NCBI GenBank assembly: GCA_020025795.1 | Contig: JAHHRK010000093.1 | Location: 1 to 5,936, forward strand | Source: Faecalibacterium sp. | GTDB taxonomy: Bacteria > Bacillota > Clostridia > Oscillospirales > Ruminococcaceae | Direction of reading: 5' to 3' | DNA length: 5,936 bases | In this document: positions 1 to 5,936 of the stretch, piece by piece | Numbering within the stretch: position 1 is the first letter of the stretch | Layout: every line of letters starts with the position of its first letter | The notes under the pieces: generated by a model | Seen by the model: only the letters and a program-made list of their open reading frames with translations | Database searches by the model: none | Told to the model about the DNA's origin: nothing | Made by a program: the position numbers and the translations under genes

Positions 1-16
1 TTTCCCCTTTCTGTAT

Positions 17-1009
17 TTACAGATTTTCCATAAAGAAGCGGCGGGCATTGCCCCAGAAAATCGCTTCGATTTCGCTTTCCGTAAAGTTTTCTTTTTTCAG
101 TGCGGCAGCCAGCTTGGGCAGTTCGCTGGCGTCCTTCATGTCCGGGCCGTAGGCAATGCCGTCAAAATCGCTGCCCAACGCAATCATATCTACGCCGCCC
201 ACCTGCTTAAAGTGTGCTGCGTGCTGCGCAATGCGTGCAACGGTACTGCTCGTAGCCTGCTGATCCGGCTCCAAAAAGCCTGCACAATAGTTCAATCCTG
301 CCAGACAGCCATGCTCGCCCATGTGGCGAATCATTTCATCGGTCAGGTTGCGGCAATGTCCGGCCAGGCTGCGGCAGTTAGAATGGCTGGCTGCAAACGG
401 TCGGGTTGCACAGCCTGCCACATCCCAAAAGCCTTTGTCCGACAGATGGCTCACGTCCACTGTCATGTGCAGGCGCTCCATTTCTGCCACAAAATCAAAG
501 CCCAAAGGCTTCAGGCCGTTTGTGGTATTGGGCTTGCAGAGCTTTTCACCGTTCGCGCCATCGTATACCAGATTCGGCCATGCCACCTCGTTCTCGTGGT
601 TCCAGGTCAGCGTCATCATGCGAACACCCAGACGGTACAAATCCCGCAAAACGCCCAGGCTGCCTTTGCAGCAACCGGCTTCTTCCACAGTGAGCATCAA
701 GCTGATTTTGCCTGCTGCCGCATTCTTGTCAATATCTGCGCCGGTATAAACCGGAGCCACATCGTCCTTGTATTTTTCCAGGATCTGATGAAACAGGTCT
801 GCCTGCTCCAGCGCACACAGCATCGGGTCATCCGCCGGGGCGTCTTCCAGATTGATAAAAGCCGCCAGACACTGCAAGCCATAGCCGCCCTGCTTGAGCT
901 TTTTCAGATCGATCTGCAACTGGTTATTGCCAAAGGAAATCGGCTCGCCTTTGCGCGCCTGTTCGCGCAGCACCGATAACGTGTCGCAGTGCAAATCCCA
1001 CGCTTTCAT
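17..1009 (-). CDS. M19-family zinc dipeptidase (renal/membrane dipeptidase-like), cytoplasmic
   Basis: Metal-dependent dipeptidase of family M19, whose members hydrolyse dipeptides and characteristically tolerate a D-residue at the C-terminal position. The 330-residue length is normal for the bacterial family. All expected metal-site motifs are visible: H7-C-D9 near the N-terminus, the bridging glutamate in TVEEAG (E109), DVSH (H188) and ASHSNCR (H209). R220 in RNLTDE and the aspartate in GSDFDG (D281) fit the substrate-binding arginine and catalytic aspartate. The C-terminus carries the family GNARRFF motif. There is no signal peptide or membrane segment, so despite the family name it should be cytosolic; eleven cysteines fit a reducing cytoplasm. 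The start is fixed by AGGAGG at 1017-1022, seven bases before the ATG. It begins 17 bases after the NlpC/P60 stop, so the two are almost certainly co-transcribed. The link to muropeptide breakdown is inferred from that neighbour; general dipeptide hydrolysis is the alternative. Confidence 0.93.
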   Translation of the reverse strand: MKAWDLHCDTLSVLREQARKGEPISFGNNQLQIDLKKLKQGGYGLQCLAAFINLEDAPADDPMLCALEQADLFHQILEKYKDDVAPVYTGADIDKNAAAGKISLMLTVEEAGCCKGSLGVLRDLYRLGVRMMTLTWNHENEVAWPNLVYDGANGEKLCKPNTTNGLKPLGFDFVAEMERLHMTVDVSHLSDKGFWDVAGCATRPFAASHSNCRSLAGHCRNLTDEMIRHMGEHGCLAGLNYCAGFLEPDQQATSSTVARIAQHAAHFKQVGGVDMIALGSDFDGIAYGPDMKDASELPKLAAALKKENFTESEIEAIFWGNARRFFMENL

Positions 1010-1016
1010 GCCATGC

Positions 1017-1022
1017 CCTCCT
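1017..1022 (-). promoter_or_regulatory. Ribosome binding site of the M19 dipeptidase
   Basis: A perfect AGGAGG on the minus strand, seven bases before the ATG at 1009. It lies inside the short gap after the stop codon of the upstream peptidase (TAA at 1030-1028), so the dipeptidase has its own strong translation start within the shared message. Another ATG at 1014-1012 is out of frame and too close to the site to be used. Confidence 0.85.
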
Positions 1023-1027
1023 CTTGC

Positions 1028-2047
1028 TTAGAAAATGCTGCCGGTTGCCAGCACATTCTCTGCCAAATCCGCACGGAAGCGCGGATCCTTGGGATCAAAG
1101 CTGTTGATTACCACACCGCCAGACACCGCAGCGCCGGTAGAGTGAATATACTTGTTGCCGCCCAGATACATGGCCACATGGCCGGGGAAGTAAATCAAAT
1201 CGCCGGGCTTTTTATCCTCAAAGCGAATCTCGTGTACAGGCCAGCCTTCGACAATTTTCGCATCACGATAAATCAGAACGCCATGCTGCATATAAACTGC
1301 CGATACCAGACCGGAGCAGTCCACGCCGCGAGTGCTCTTGCCGCCCCAGCGATACTGGGTGCCCAGATACAGGCGCGCAGTCTGGCACACGGAAAAACGC
1401 AGTGCGTCCTCCATGCCGTCATACCACACATTCAGCGTATTCTGTACCAGATTGCCCGGTTCCTGGCCGCGTGCCATTGCTTCTGCTTCCATCTGGCTGC
1501 GCTGGCCGTCCATGTAGAACACCGCACTCTGGGTAAAGCGAACCGGCTCCAAAGAAAGTGCACGCACATAGCCGGACTTGCCATCCGCCAGCGCAATGCG
1601 TGCCCAGCCTTCCTTGCGGATAGGCTGACCATTATCCGGCTCGCCTGCCTTGCGTTCTGCCAAACGTGCCACAATGCTGCCACGCTCCAGGGTGATCATG
1701 CAGGGGGCAGAAGCCTCCGGTGCAGTCATCACATCAGCGGTACGGCTGATCAGCGTCATCTTGCGGTTCAGATACCCACGCAGCTTTGCTTCGCCGCACA
1801 GGTTCAGCTCCTCTGTATGCACATAGCCTTCATAGCCGTAGAAGGTAACGATATGGCACCAGCCTTCGGGCAGCGCCACCGGAGAATCCGGCTGACCGCC
1901 TACTTCCAGCACGCGGCAAGCCGTACCATACAGGCCTTCGTCGCTGATTGCGGAGCGAATGCCGTGTACCGTTTCGGTGGTTTCTGCGGGCGTGCTATAT
2001 ATGGTAACGATTGGACGATTAAATACGCCATATCCCAATTCCATCAT
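1028..2047 (-). CDS. NlpC/P60 cysteine peptidase with two SH3b domains (YkfC-like gamma-D-glutamyl-diamino acid endopeptidase)
   Basis: Likely cleaves the gamma-D-Glu to diamino-acid bond of cell-wall peptides, releasing L-Ala-D-Glu. Two SH3b-like domains (about residues 10-82 and 95-168, each with a GW and G-Y-V pattern: EGW/GYEGYV and EGWARI/GKSGYV) precede an NlpC/P60 domain (about 205-339). The catalytic Cys is C244 in VDCSGLV, with H290 in GHVAMYLG and H302 in YIHST completing the triad; RWGG just before C244 is also typical. An R261-D262 pair, 17-18 residues after the Cys, matches the place where YkfC enzymes bind the free L-Ala amine, which favours a recycling role over cutting intact wall. 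Length (339) and layout match YkfC. The N-terminus has no hydrophobic stretch, so it is probably cytosolic. AAGGAG at 2054-2059 supports the ATG at 2047; the adjacent ATG at 2044 is a possible alternative. It leads an operon with the M19 dipeptidase. Domain assignment is firm; exact specificity is inferred. Confidence 0.9.
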   Translation of the reverse strand: MMELGYGVFNRPIVTIYSTPAETTETVHGIRSAISDEGLYGTACRVLEVGGQPDSPVALPEGWCHIVTFYGYEGYVHTEELNLCGEAKLRGYLNRKMTLISRTADVMTAPEASAPCMITLERGSIVARLAERKAGEPDNGQPIRKEGWARIALADGKSGYVRALSLEPVRFTQSAVFYMDGQRSQMEAEAMARGQEPGNLVQNTLNVWYDGMEDALRFSVCQTARLYLGTQYRWGGKSTRGVDCSGLVSAVYMQHGVLIYRDAKIVEGWPVHEIRFEDKKPGDLIYFPGHVAMYLGGNKYIHSTGAAVSGGVVINSFDPKDPRFRADLAENVLATGSIF

Positions 2048-2053
2048 GTGATA

Positions 2054-2059
2054 CTCCTT
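2054..2059 (-). promoter_or_regulatory. Ribosome binding site of the NlpC/P60 peptidase
   Basis: AAGGAG on the minus strand, six bases before the ATG at 2047 and nine before the second ATG at 2044. Both spacings are workable, so initiation at either codon is possible; the product would differ by one methionine. Confidence 0.75.
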
Positions 2060-2095
2060 TGTTTCCAGTTTGTTATTACAGAACTGCCATCTTTT

Positions 2096-2124
2096 ACTAT
2101 ACTGTATTTTCCTACGTTTGAAAA
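2096..2124 (-). promoter_or_regulatory. Predicted sigma-A promoter of the peptidase-dipeptidase operon
   Basis: In the 124-base gap after the helicase gene, the minus strand reads TTTTCA (-35, 2119-2124, 4 of 6 consensus), a 17-base spacer, then TATAGT (-10, 2096-2101, 5 of 6). Transcription would start near 2089, leaving a leader of about 40 bases before the ATG at 2047. The gap is clearly richer in A and T than the flanking genes. The -35 sits inside an imperfect inverted repeat (2117-2139, outer arms TTTGAA and TTCAAA), which could be an operator but may be chance. No convincing terminator for the helicase gene is visible in this gap, so some read-through is likely. Confidence 0.5.
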
Positions 2125-2171
2125 GAACATTTCTTCAAAAAAGTGTCTTTTATCGTGAAATATTTGTGTTT

Positions 2172-5100
2172 TTAACTTTCCAGCAGCTGTAGAAGCTCCT
2201 GCGGCGTCATATTCAAAATCGATCCTTCGGCGCTGCCTGTCACTCGATCTGCCAAATCCTGCTTGGCAGCCTGCAAATCCAGGATTTTTTCTTCCACCGT
2301 ATCCTGCGTAATCAGCTTATACACTTGGACCGTGCTCTTCTGGCCAATGCGGTAAGCGCGGTCTGTTGCCTGGTTCTGTGCTGCCACATTCCACCAGGGA
2401 TCATAGTGAATGACGATATCCGCAGCCGTCAGGTTCAAACCTGTGCCGCCTGCTTTGAGAGAAATCAAAAATACGCTTGCTTCACCTGCATTAAAGCGGC
2501 GTACCAGTTCGGCACGCACTGCCTTTGGCGTCGAGCCTTGCAGCGTGAAAGAGGAAATTTCCTCATCTTCCAGTCGCGCACGGATCAAATCCAGCATACT
2601 GGTAAACTGGCTGAACAGCAGAATCTGATGTCCGCCATCGGCCGCGGTGCGAATCAATTCCATGCAGGAATCCAGCTTTGCGCTCTCTCCTGTCCAGTTG
2701 TCCATTGCCAAGCGGGGATCGCAGCAAATCTGCCGCAGCCGTGTCAGCGCGGCAAGTGCCTGAATGCGGTCCTGCGGACCGGCAGCACTGATTTTTTCCT
2801 TGGCATCCAGCACAGCAGCCAGATACAGCTTGCGCTGCTCGGTATCCATCTGCACATGGCGCACATATTCCAGCTTGGGCGGCAATTCTTTCAGCACCTC
2901 AGTTTTCATGCGGCGCAGGATAAAGGGACTGGTCAGCTGGTTCAGTCGCCGTGTAGCCGATTCACTGGCATCCAGTACAATTGGCTTTTCAAAGCGGTCG
3001 CGGAACACAGTGTAGCTGTACAGGTATCCCGGCATCAGGAACGAGAAAATGCTCCACAGCTCGCTCAGGCGATTCTCGATGGGAGTACCGGTCAGGGCAA
3101 AGCGAACCTGACTTTTCACGCGGCATACCGCCTTGTATTTTTGTGTGGTCTGATTCTTGATGGCCTGTGCTTCATCCAAAATGCAGGCGTAGAAATCCTG
3201 TGCATCATAGGTATCAATATCACGGCGCAGCAAATCGTAGCCGGTCACAATCAAATCATATTCACCAAAGTGCGGCACTATGGCAGCACGATGCGCGGCA
3301 TCGCCGTCCACCGCCAGAACACGCAGCTCCGGCACAAAGCGAGCCGCTTCCTCCGCCCAGTTCAAAACCAGCGAAGCCGGACACACGATCAGGCTGGGCT
3401 GGGTAACACCTTCCTGCTTTTTCGCCAGCAAGTAGGCCAGCACCTGCAAGGTCTTGCCCAGGCCCATATCATCCGCAAGAATACCGCCCATACCGTACTG
3501 ATCCAACATCCGCAGCCATCGGTAACCGGTACGCTGATAACGTCTCAAAACAGGCTGCAAGCTCTCCGGCAGTGCAAATTCTGCATCTGCCACGCTGTGA
3601 AAACTGCGGCTGATTCGGCGGAAGGCATCATCGCGGGAAAATCCAATTCCGTTTTGTCCGGACAACGCTTTATCCAGACTGGGCGCACGGTACAGCGGCA
3701 GACTGGTGTGTCCGGCAGCAAGATCTGTATCGGAATCCATCAGCATTTCGTCCAGGCCTTCCAGCGTATCCAGCGAATCATCCAGCCGCAGCAGACGACC
3801 GTCTCGCAGGCGATGATACCGTTTCTTTGCCCGCAGTGAATCCAGCAGCGCGCGCAGCTCCTCGGCAGGGAATTCGCCAGTATCCAAATCCAGATCCAGC
3901 AAATTCCCCTGCACCGAAACGCCCACGTTAATTTTGGGGCGCGGTGCCTCCATGGCACGGAACGCATCCGTCAGGTAGACTTCGCCTTGTGCCAGCAGCG
4001 CCGGCACGCCTTCTTCCAAAAAGGTTTCGATGGCCTGTTGGTCAGCAGTTTCAAATAAACCGGCAGGTGCGTTTTCTTCGGGTGCCAGATATCGTGCCAG
4101 CAGAGATATCGCCTGCATCTCTGTGCGATCATCACGCAAAAAGCTGTGATCGTACCCATGATAGGGCGAAACCACGTCTTCGCCGTACACAAACTGAGCA
4201 TAGGCATCAATTGTACCCAACTCCGGCGCATCCAAATAATACTGCACTACCGGCGTCAGCGGAATTTGATCCAGCAAGGCGCGGTCCGGGTCCTGAATGT
4301 CCAGAAATTCTCGAATCTCCGGCAGCACATAGCTGCAAAACTCTGCCGCATCTTTTGTGGTAAAGAACAAGTCCCGATCTCCCATGGAATCCAGCACAGG
4401 GATCAGCTTTTTGGCTTTCCGACGCTTACAGGGCCATACCGCATCTTCTGTAAAGAAATAGGTGCGGCGACTGCCCTCAAAGCTTCCAGCACCGGGCGTG
4501 ACACGCATCACAACGCCGCCCTGTTTTTTTTCGCAAACCAATGTCAGGCGCGGTGTTTTTTCCGGCATCAGCCAGCCGGACAGCTGGCCTGTCGGATAGT
4601 ACAGCTCATACAATTCATCACAGGTATTGGGCGCAAGAGGAATGGTGCTGCTGCGCCGCAAGGTCATACGTCCTGCACCGCGTACCATTTCGCCTGCATA
4701 ATCGATCAGCTCGCGCTGGCGGCGGAGCAAACGCAGCAGTTCTCGGCTCTCTGCATCAAAAGCTTCCGGCGTATGCGTAAATTCCAGTTCTGCACCATAG
4801 CGCACGGTTTCCTCGTTGTCGATGGCAAACAACATGGCATCTATGTCCTTTACCACATAGCTGCGGCCTGTTCCCTGAATGCGCAGCCGCAGTTCCGGTG
4901 CGGCATTGCGTCGCAATGGGTCTGGGGTTAGCTCCGGCTCCAAATGAATACTGCCCGGAGAAGTATTCGTTCCATGCCAAATCTGCGGCGTTTCCGTCTG
5001 GGCTTCCATGCGGTATGTTTCCAACAGCTTTTGTGCCCGCTGATCGGATTCCACCGCAGGACCGCGCCACTTTGTACCAAACAGCATATCCAAATTGGAC

Positions 5101-5483
5101 GTATATGCCCGGTTTTGTATATCCGTTCCTCTGGTCACCTTATTCAAATGCAGCAGCGTTTCCAGGCTGTTTTCCGTCTGTCCATTCTGCACATTTTCTG
5201 TTTCCATATCCTGCAGCAGAACCGCACCAATGTGTTTACAGACCGGCCCATCGCCGTTCTGATTATAGGCACAGGTGCAGCTTCCGCTCAGAAAAGTTCC
5301 GTCCTCCTGGAGCCAGACCTGCACGGCATAGCTTTCTTTTCCGCCCACTTGTGCAGTCAAATAACGCACCCCAGGCTCGCTTTCCTCATCTGTAAACTGA
5401 CTGACTCTTCCGCGTACATAATAGCGACGGGCACGCAGGTAAATATCCTCACCCAGCAATCTGCGCAGATCTTCTTGATTCAT
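2172..5483 (-). CDS. SNF2-family DNA-dependent ATPase/helicase with SWIM zinc-binding motif
   Basis: Swi2/Snf2 superfamily-2 ATPase, expected to move along double-stranded DNA and remodel protein-DNA complexes rather than unwind strands. Residues count from the first ATG (5504); subtract 7 for the start chosen here. A SWIM zinc motif, C76-x-C78-x10-C89-x-H91, is followed by a long region (about 150-640) at the position of the bacterial SNF2-associated domain. The ATPase core starts near 650: Walker A DDMGLGKT (K684), motif II DEAQ (777-780), motif III LTGTPIEN (804-811), motif IV LLFSQF (962-967), motif V KAGGTGLNL (1017-1025) and motif VI QATDRAYRIGQ with R1049 and R1052. All are intact, so it should be active. 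The ATG at 5483 has a GGGAGGGG site six bases upstream, while the ATG at 5504 has none, giving 1103 residues. It has its own promoter. Repair, RapA-like polymerase recycling or chromosome upkeep are possible; context does not decide. Confidence 0.93.
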   Translation of the reverse strand: MNQEDLRRLLGEDIYLRARRYYVRGRVSQFTDEESEPGVRYLTAQVGGKESYAVQVWLQEDGTFLSGSCTCAYNQNGDGPVCKHIGAVLLQDMETENVQNGQTENSLETLLHLNKVTRGTDIQNRAYTSNLDMLFGTKWRGPAVESDQRAQKLLETYRMEAQTETPQIWHGTNTSPGSIHLEPELTPDPLRRNAAPELRLRIQGTGRSYVVKDIDAMLFAIDNEETVRYGAELEFTHTPEAFDAESRELLRLLRRQRELIDYAGEMVRGAGRMTLRRSSTIPLAPNTCDELYELYYPTGQLSGWLMPEKTPRLTLVCEKKQGGVVMRVTPGAGSFEGSRRTYFFTEDAVWPCKRRKAKKLIPVLDSMGDRDLFFTTKDAAEFCSYVLPEIREFLDIQDPDRALLDQIPLTPVVQYYLDAPELGTIDAYAQFVYGEDVVSPYHGYDHSFLRDDRTEMQAISLLARYLAPEENAPAGLFETADQQAIETFLEEGVPALLAQGEVYLTDAFRAMEAPRPKINVGVSVQGNLLDLDLDTGEFPAEELRALLDSLRAKKRYHRLRDGRLLRLDDSLDTLEGLDEMLMDSDTDLAAGHTSLPLYRAPSLDKALSGQNGIGFSRDDAFRRISRSFHSVADAEFALPESLQPVLRRYQRTGYRWLRMLDQYGMGGILADDMGLGKTLQVLAYLLAKKQEGVTQPSLIVCPASLVLNWAEEAARFVPELRVLAVDGDAAHRAAIVPHFGEYDLIVTGYDLLRRDIDTYDAQDFYACILDEAQAIKNQTTQKYKAVCRVKSQVRFALTGTPIENRLSELWSIFSFLMPGYLYSYTVFRDRFEKPIVLDASESATRRLNQLTSPFILRRMKTEVLKELPPKLEYVRHVQMDTEQRKLYLAAVLDAKEKISAAGPQDRIQALAALTRLRQICCDPRLAMDNWTGESAKLDSCMELIRTAADGGHQILLFSQFTSMLDLIRARLEDEEISSFTLQGSTPKAVRAELVRRFNAGEASVFLISLKAGGTGLNLTAADIVIHYDPWWNVAAQNQATDRAYRIGQKSTVQVYKLITQDTVEEKILDLQAAKQDLADRVTGSAEGSILNMTPQELLQLLES

Positions 5484-5489
5484 GCCTGT

Positions 5490-5497
5490 CCCCTCCC
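5490..5497 (-). promoter_or_regulatory. Ribosome binding site that decides the helicase start
   Basis: GGGAGGGG on the minus strand ends six bases before the ATG at 5483. The in-frame ATG at 5504 lies upstream of this site, has no purine-rich site before it, and would be only about eight bases from the predicted transcription start. The site therefore favours 5483 as the true start. Confidence 0.75.
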
Positions 5498-5518
5498 AAT
5501 TCATTTTGCTATCATTTT

Positions 5519-5547
5519 ATTGTACGCTTTTCAGCGGTTTCCCACAA
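5519..5547 (-). promoter_or_regulatory. Predicted sigma-A promoter of the SNF2 helicase gene
   Basis: The minus strand has TTGTGG (-35, 5542-5547, 3 of 6 consensus), a 17-base spacer and TACAAT (-10, 5519-5524, 5 of 6). Transcription would begin near 5512, leaving about 28 bases before the preferred ATG at 5483. It lies directly downstream of the 5S terminator, so the helicase is transcribed separately from the rRNA. The -35 is weak, suggesting modest expression or an activator. Confidence 0.5.
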
Positions 5548-5594
5548 GAGAAAACTTTTTGCTTTTTGTAACAAACCGTCGGCTTTGCTTTCCA

Positions 5595-5629
5595 GAAAAG
5601 AAAAACGCTCGACCCAAACGGATCGAGCG
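5595..5629 (-). terminator. Intrinsic terminator of the 5S rRNA
   Basis: On the minus strand a 10-bp stem, CGCTCGATCC (5620-5629) with GGGTCGAGCG (5606-5615), closes a GTTT loop; one pair is a T-G wobble. It is followed by TTTTT (5601-5605) and a further T-rich stretch to 5595. It begins nine bases after the mature 5S 3' end. There is no T-run on the plus-strand side, so it acts only for minus-strand transcription. Confidence 0.95.
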
Positions 5630-5637
5630 CGTTATAT

Positions 5638-5753
5638 ACCGGCATTTACCTATTTTCACAGGCCGTCTCCAGCCAACTATCTTCGGCACGAGTGAGCTTA
5701 ACTACTGTGTTCGGAATGGGAACAGGTGGGACCTCACCGTCATCAACACCGAT
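5638..5753 (-). rRNA. rrf: 5S ribosomal RNA, complete
   Basis: Complete 116-base 5S rRNA, the small RNA of the 50S ribosomal subunit. The minus strand contains the nearly universal loop segment CCCATTCCGAACACAG followed by AGTTAAGC. The distal arm GTGCCGAAGATAGTTGGC and GGAGACGGCC are also present. Helix I closes as nine pairs between the 5' ATCGGTGTT (5745-5753) and the 3' end (5638-5646), including wobbles; helix II pairs GTGAG with CTCAC. Nothing suggests a pseudogene. Unusually, no 23S gene lies upstream: the preceding bases hold a promoter whose predicted start falls at 5753, and a terminator follows nine bases after the 3' end. It therefore looks like a self-contained single-gene unit. 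The ends are set by helix I pairing and may be off by a few bases. Confidence 0.97.
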
Positions 5754-5759
5754 GTAATT

Positions 5760-5788
5760 AGTATAGCATACACCTCATACTTTTACAA
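5760..5788 (-). promoter_or_regulatory. Dedicated promoter of the 5S rRNA gene
   Basis: The minus strand reads TTGTAA (-35, 5783-5788, 4 of 6 consensus), a 17-base spacer, and TATACT (-10, 5760-5765, 5 of 6). The -10 is preceded by TGC, an extended -10 element. An AT-rich stretch, AATTTATAGATT, lies a few bases upstream of the -35, where rRNA promoters often carry an UP element. Six bases separate the -10 from A5753, which is both the predicted start and the outermost paired base of 5S helix I. Confidence 0.75.
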
Positions 5789-5877
5789 GAGGCAATCTAT
5801 AAATTACGGATTCTTCTCACACGTTTCTTTCAGATTTCATTCTGCCTGAAATGCAGCTCTCATCTATTCCATACACC
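5789..5877. other. Spacer between the edge terminator and the 5S promoter
   Basis: No gene is visible here. The stretch is AT-rich near the -35 (possible UP element at about 5795-5806). It also contains a short inverted repeat, TTTCAG (5828-5833) and CTGAAA (5846-5851), with a 12-base loop. The repeat has no adjacent T-run and no recognised role. No 23S rRNA, tRNA or coding start was seen. Confidence 0.4.
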
Positions 5878-5913
5878 AAATAAAAAAGCACCCGAACCAA
5901 TTGGTTCAGGTGC
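5878..5913 (-). terminator. Intrinsic terminator of the upstream RNA gene at the window edge
   Basis: On the minus strand an 11-bp stem, GCACCTGAACC (5903-5913) with GGTTCGGGTGC (5888-5898), closes an AATT loop and is followed by TTTTTT (5882-5887), then ATTT. One pair is T-G; read on the plus strand the same position is a C-A mismatch with only four T's after it. It is thus tuned for minus-strand transcription and must end a unit that enters from beyond 5936, probably the second 5S. Confidence 0.92.
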
Positions 5914-5925
5914 TTTTCGGAGAAG

Positions 5926-5936
5926 CCGGCGTCTAC
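5926..5936 (-). rRNA. Probable 3' end of a second 5S rRNA gene, cut by the window edge
   Basis: The plus-strand bases ccggcgtctac match the 3' end of the complete 5S (ccggcatttac, 5639-5649) at 9 of 11 positions, and both differences are transitions. The minus-strand reading GTAGACGCCGG is a common 3' end of Clostridia 5S rRNAs. A terminator follows about 12 bases later, much as in the complete copy. Eleven bases could match by chance, so the call rests on the match plus the arrangement. Confidence 0.55.

Noticed and set aside
1973..2047. Signal peptide on the NlpC/P60 peptidase
   Set aside because: The first 25 residues contain no hydrophobic core or lipobox, so secretion by the usual route is not supported.
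989..2158. Plus-strand open frame of 389 codons opposite the NlpC/P60 gene
   Set aside because: It is antisense to a gene with intact catalytic motifs. The translation has no recognisable domain and is rich in His, Gln, Ala and Cys, as expected from an antisense shadow; no ribosome binding site was seen.
2105..2171. Possible terminator after the helicase gene
   Set aside because: AT-rich sequence and a short T-run are present, but no GC-containing stem immediately precedes a T-run on the minus strand. The only inverted repeat (2117-2139) is not followed by T's.
2325..3839. Plus-strand open frame of 504 codons opposite the helicase
   Set aside because: It overlaps the conserved SNF2 motifs on the other strand. 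Composition is shadow-like, with no recognisable domain.
2172..5483. Helicase as part of an anti-phage defence system
   Set aside because: Some defence systems use SNF2-like helicases, but no methyltransferase, nuclease, phospholipase-D or other partner gene is present; the neighbours are rRNA and cell-wall peptidases, and the SWIM-SNF2 layout is a widespread housekeeping family.
4944..5849. Plus-strand open frame of 301 codons running through the helicase 5' end and the 5S rRNA
   Set aside because: It crosses the helicase promoter, a terminator and the complete 5S rRNA on the opposite strand, so it cannot be a sensible protein gene.
5914..5936. tRNA 3' end at the right edge
   Set aside because: No T-loop GTTCGAATC pattern or acceptor CCA was seen on the minus strand; the match to the 5S 3' end explains the bases better.

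Overview
The window looks like chromosomal DNA from a low-GC-lineage anaerobe with moderate GC, most likely a gut Clostridia (Oscillospiraceae or Butyricicoccaceae type). This rests on the Clostridia-like 5S rRNA, Gram-positive AGGAGG-type ribosome binding sites, sigma-A-type promoters, and a SWIM-SNF2 helicase of a kind common in Firmicutes. The genus cannot be fixed from the sequence alone. Every supported gene lies on the minus strand, so transcription runs from high to low coordinates.

Reading in transcription order, the right edge (about 5925-5936) seems to hold the last 11-12 bases of another 5S rRNA gene, followed by a strong intrinsic terminator (5878-5913). Next comes a complete 5S rRNA (5638-5753). 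It has its own promoter (5760-5788) and its own terminator (5595-5629), and no 23S gene precedes it. The predicted transcription start coincides with the mature 5' end. The edge fragment suggests the two 5S genes are a tandem pair, each separately terminated.

After the terminator, a second promoter (5519-5547) leads into a large SNF2-family ATPase (2172-5483) with an N-terminal SWIM zinc-binding motif, a bacterial SNF2-associated region and a complete two-lobe helicase core. Its best start is an internal ATG with a strong ribosome binding site, 21 bases downstream of the first ATG.

A third promoter (2096-2124), in the 124-base gap, precedes a two-gene unit: an NlpC/P60 cysteine peptidase with two SH3b domains (1028-2047) and an M19 zinc dipeptidase (17-1009), separated by 17 bases. 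Neither has a signal peptide. Together they suggest a cytoplasmic route for breaking down cell-wall peptides: the first would release L-Ala-D-Glu from muropeptides and the second, a family that accepts L-D dipeptides, could split it. No terminator follows the M19 gene, and an SD-like purine run at 4-10 hints that the operon continues past the left edge.

There are no mobile elements, CRISPR arrays, tRNAs or defence partners. The most unusual feature is the self-contained 5S transcription unit and its probable tandem neighbour.
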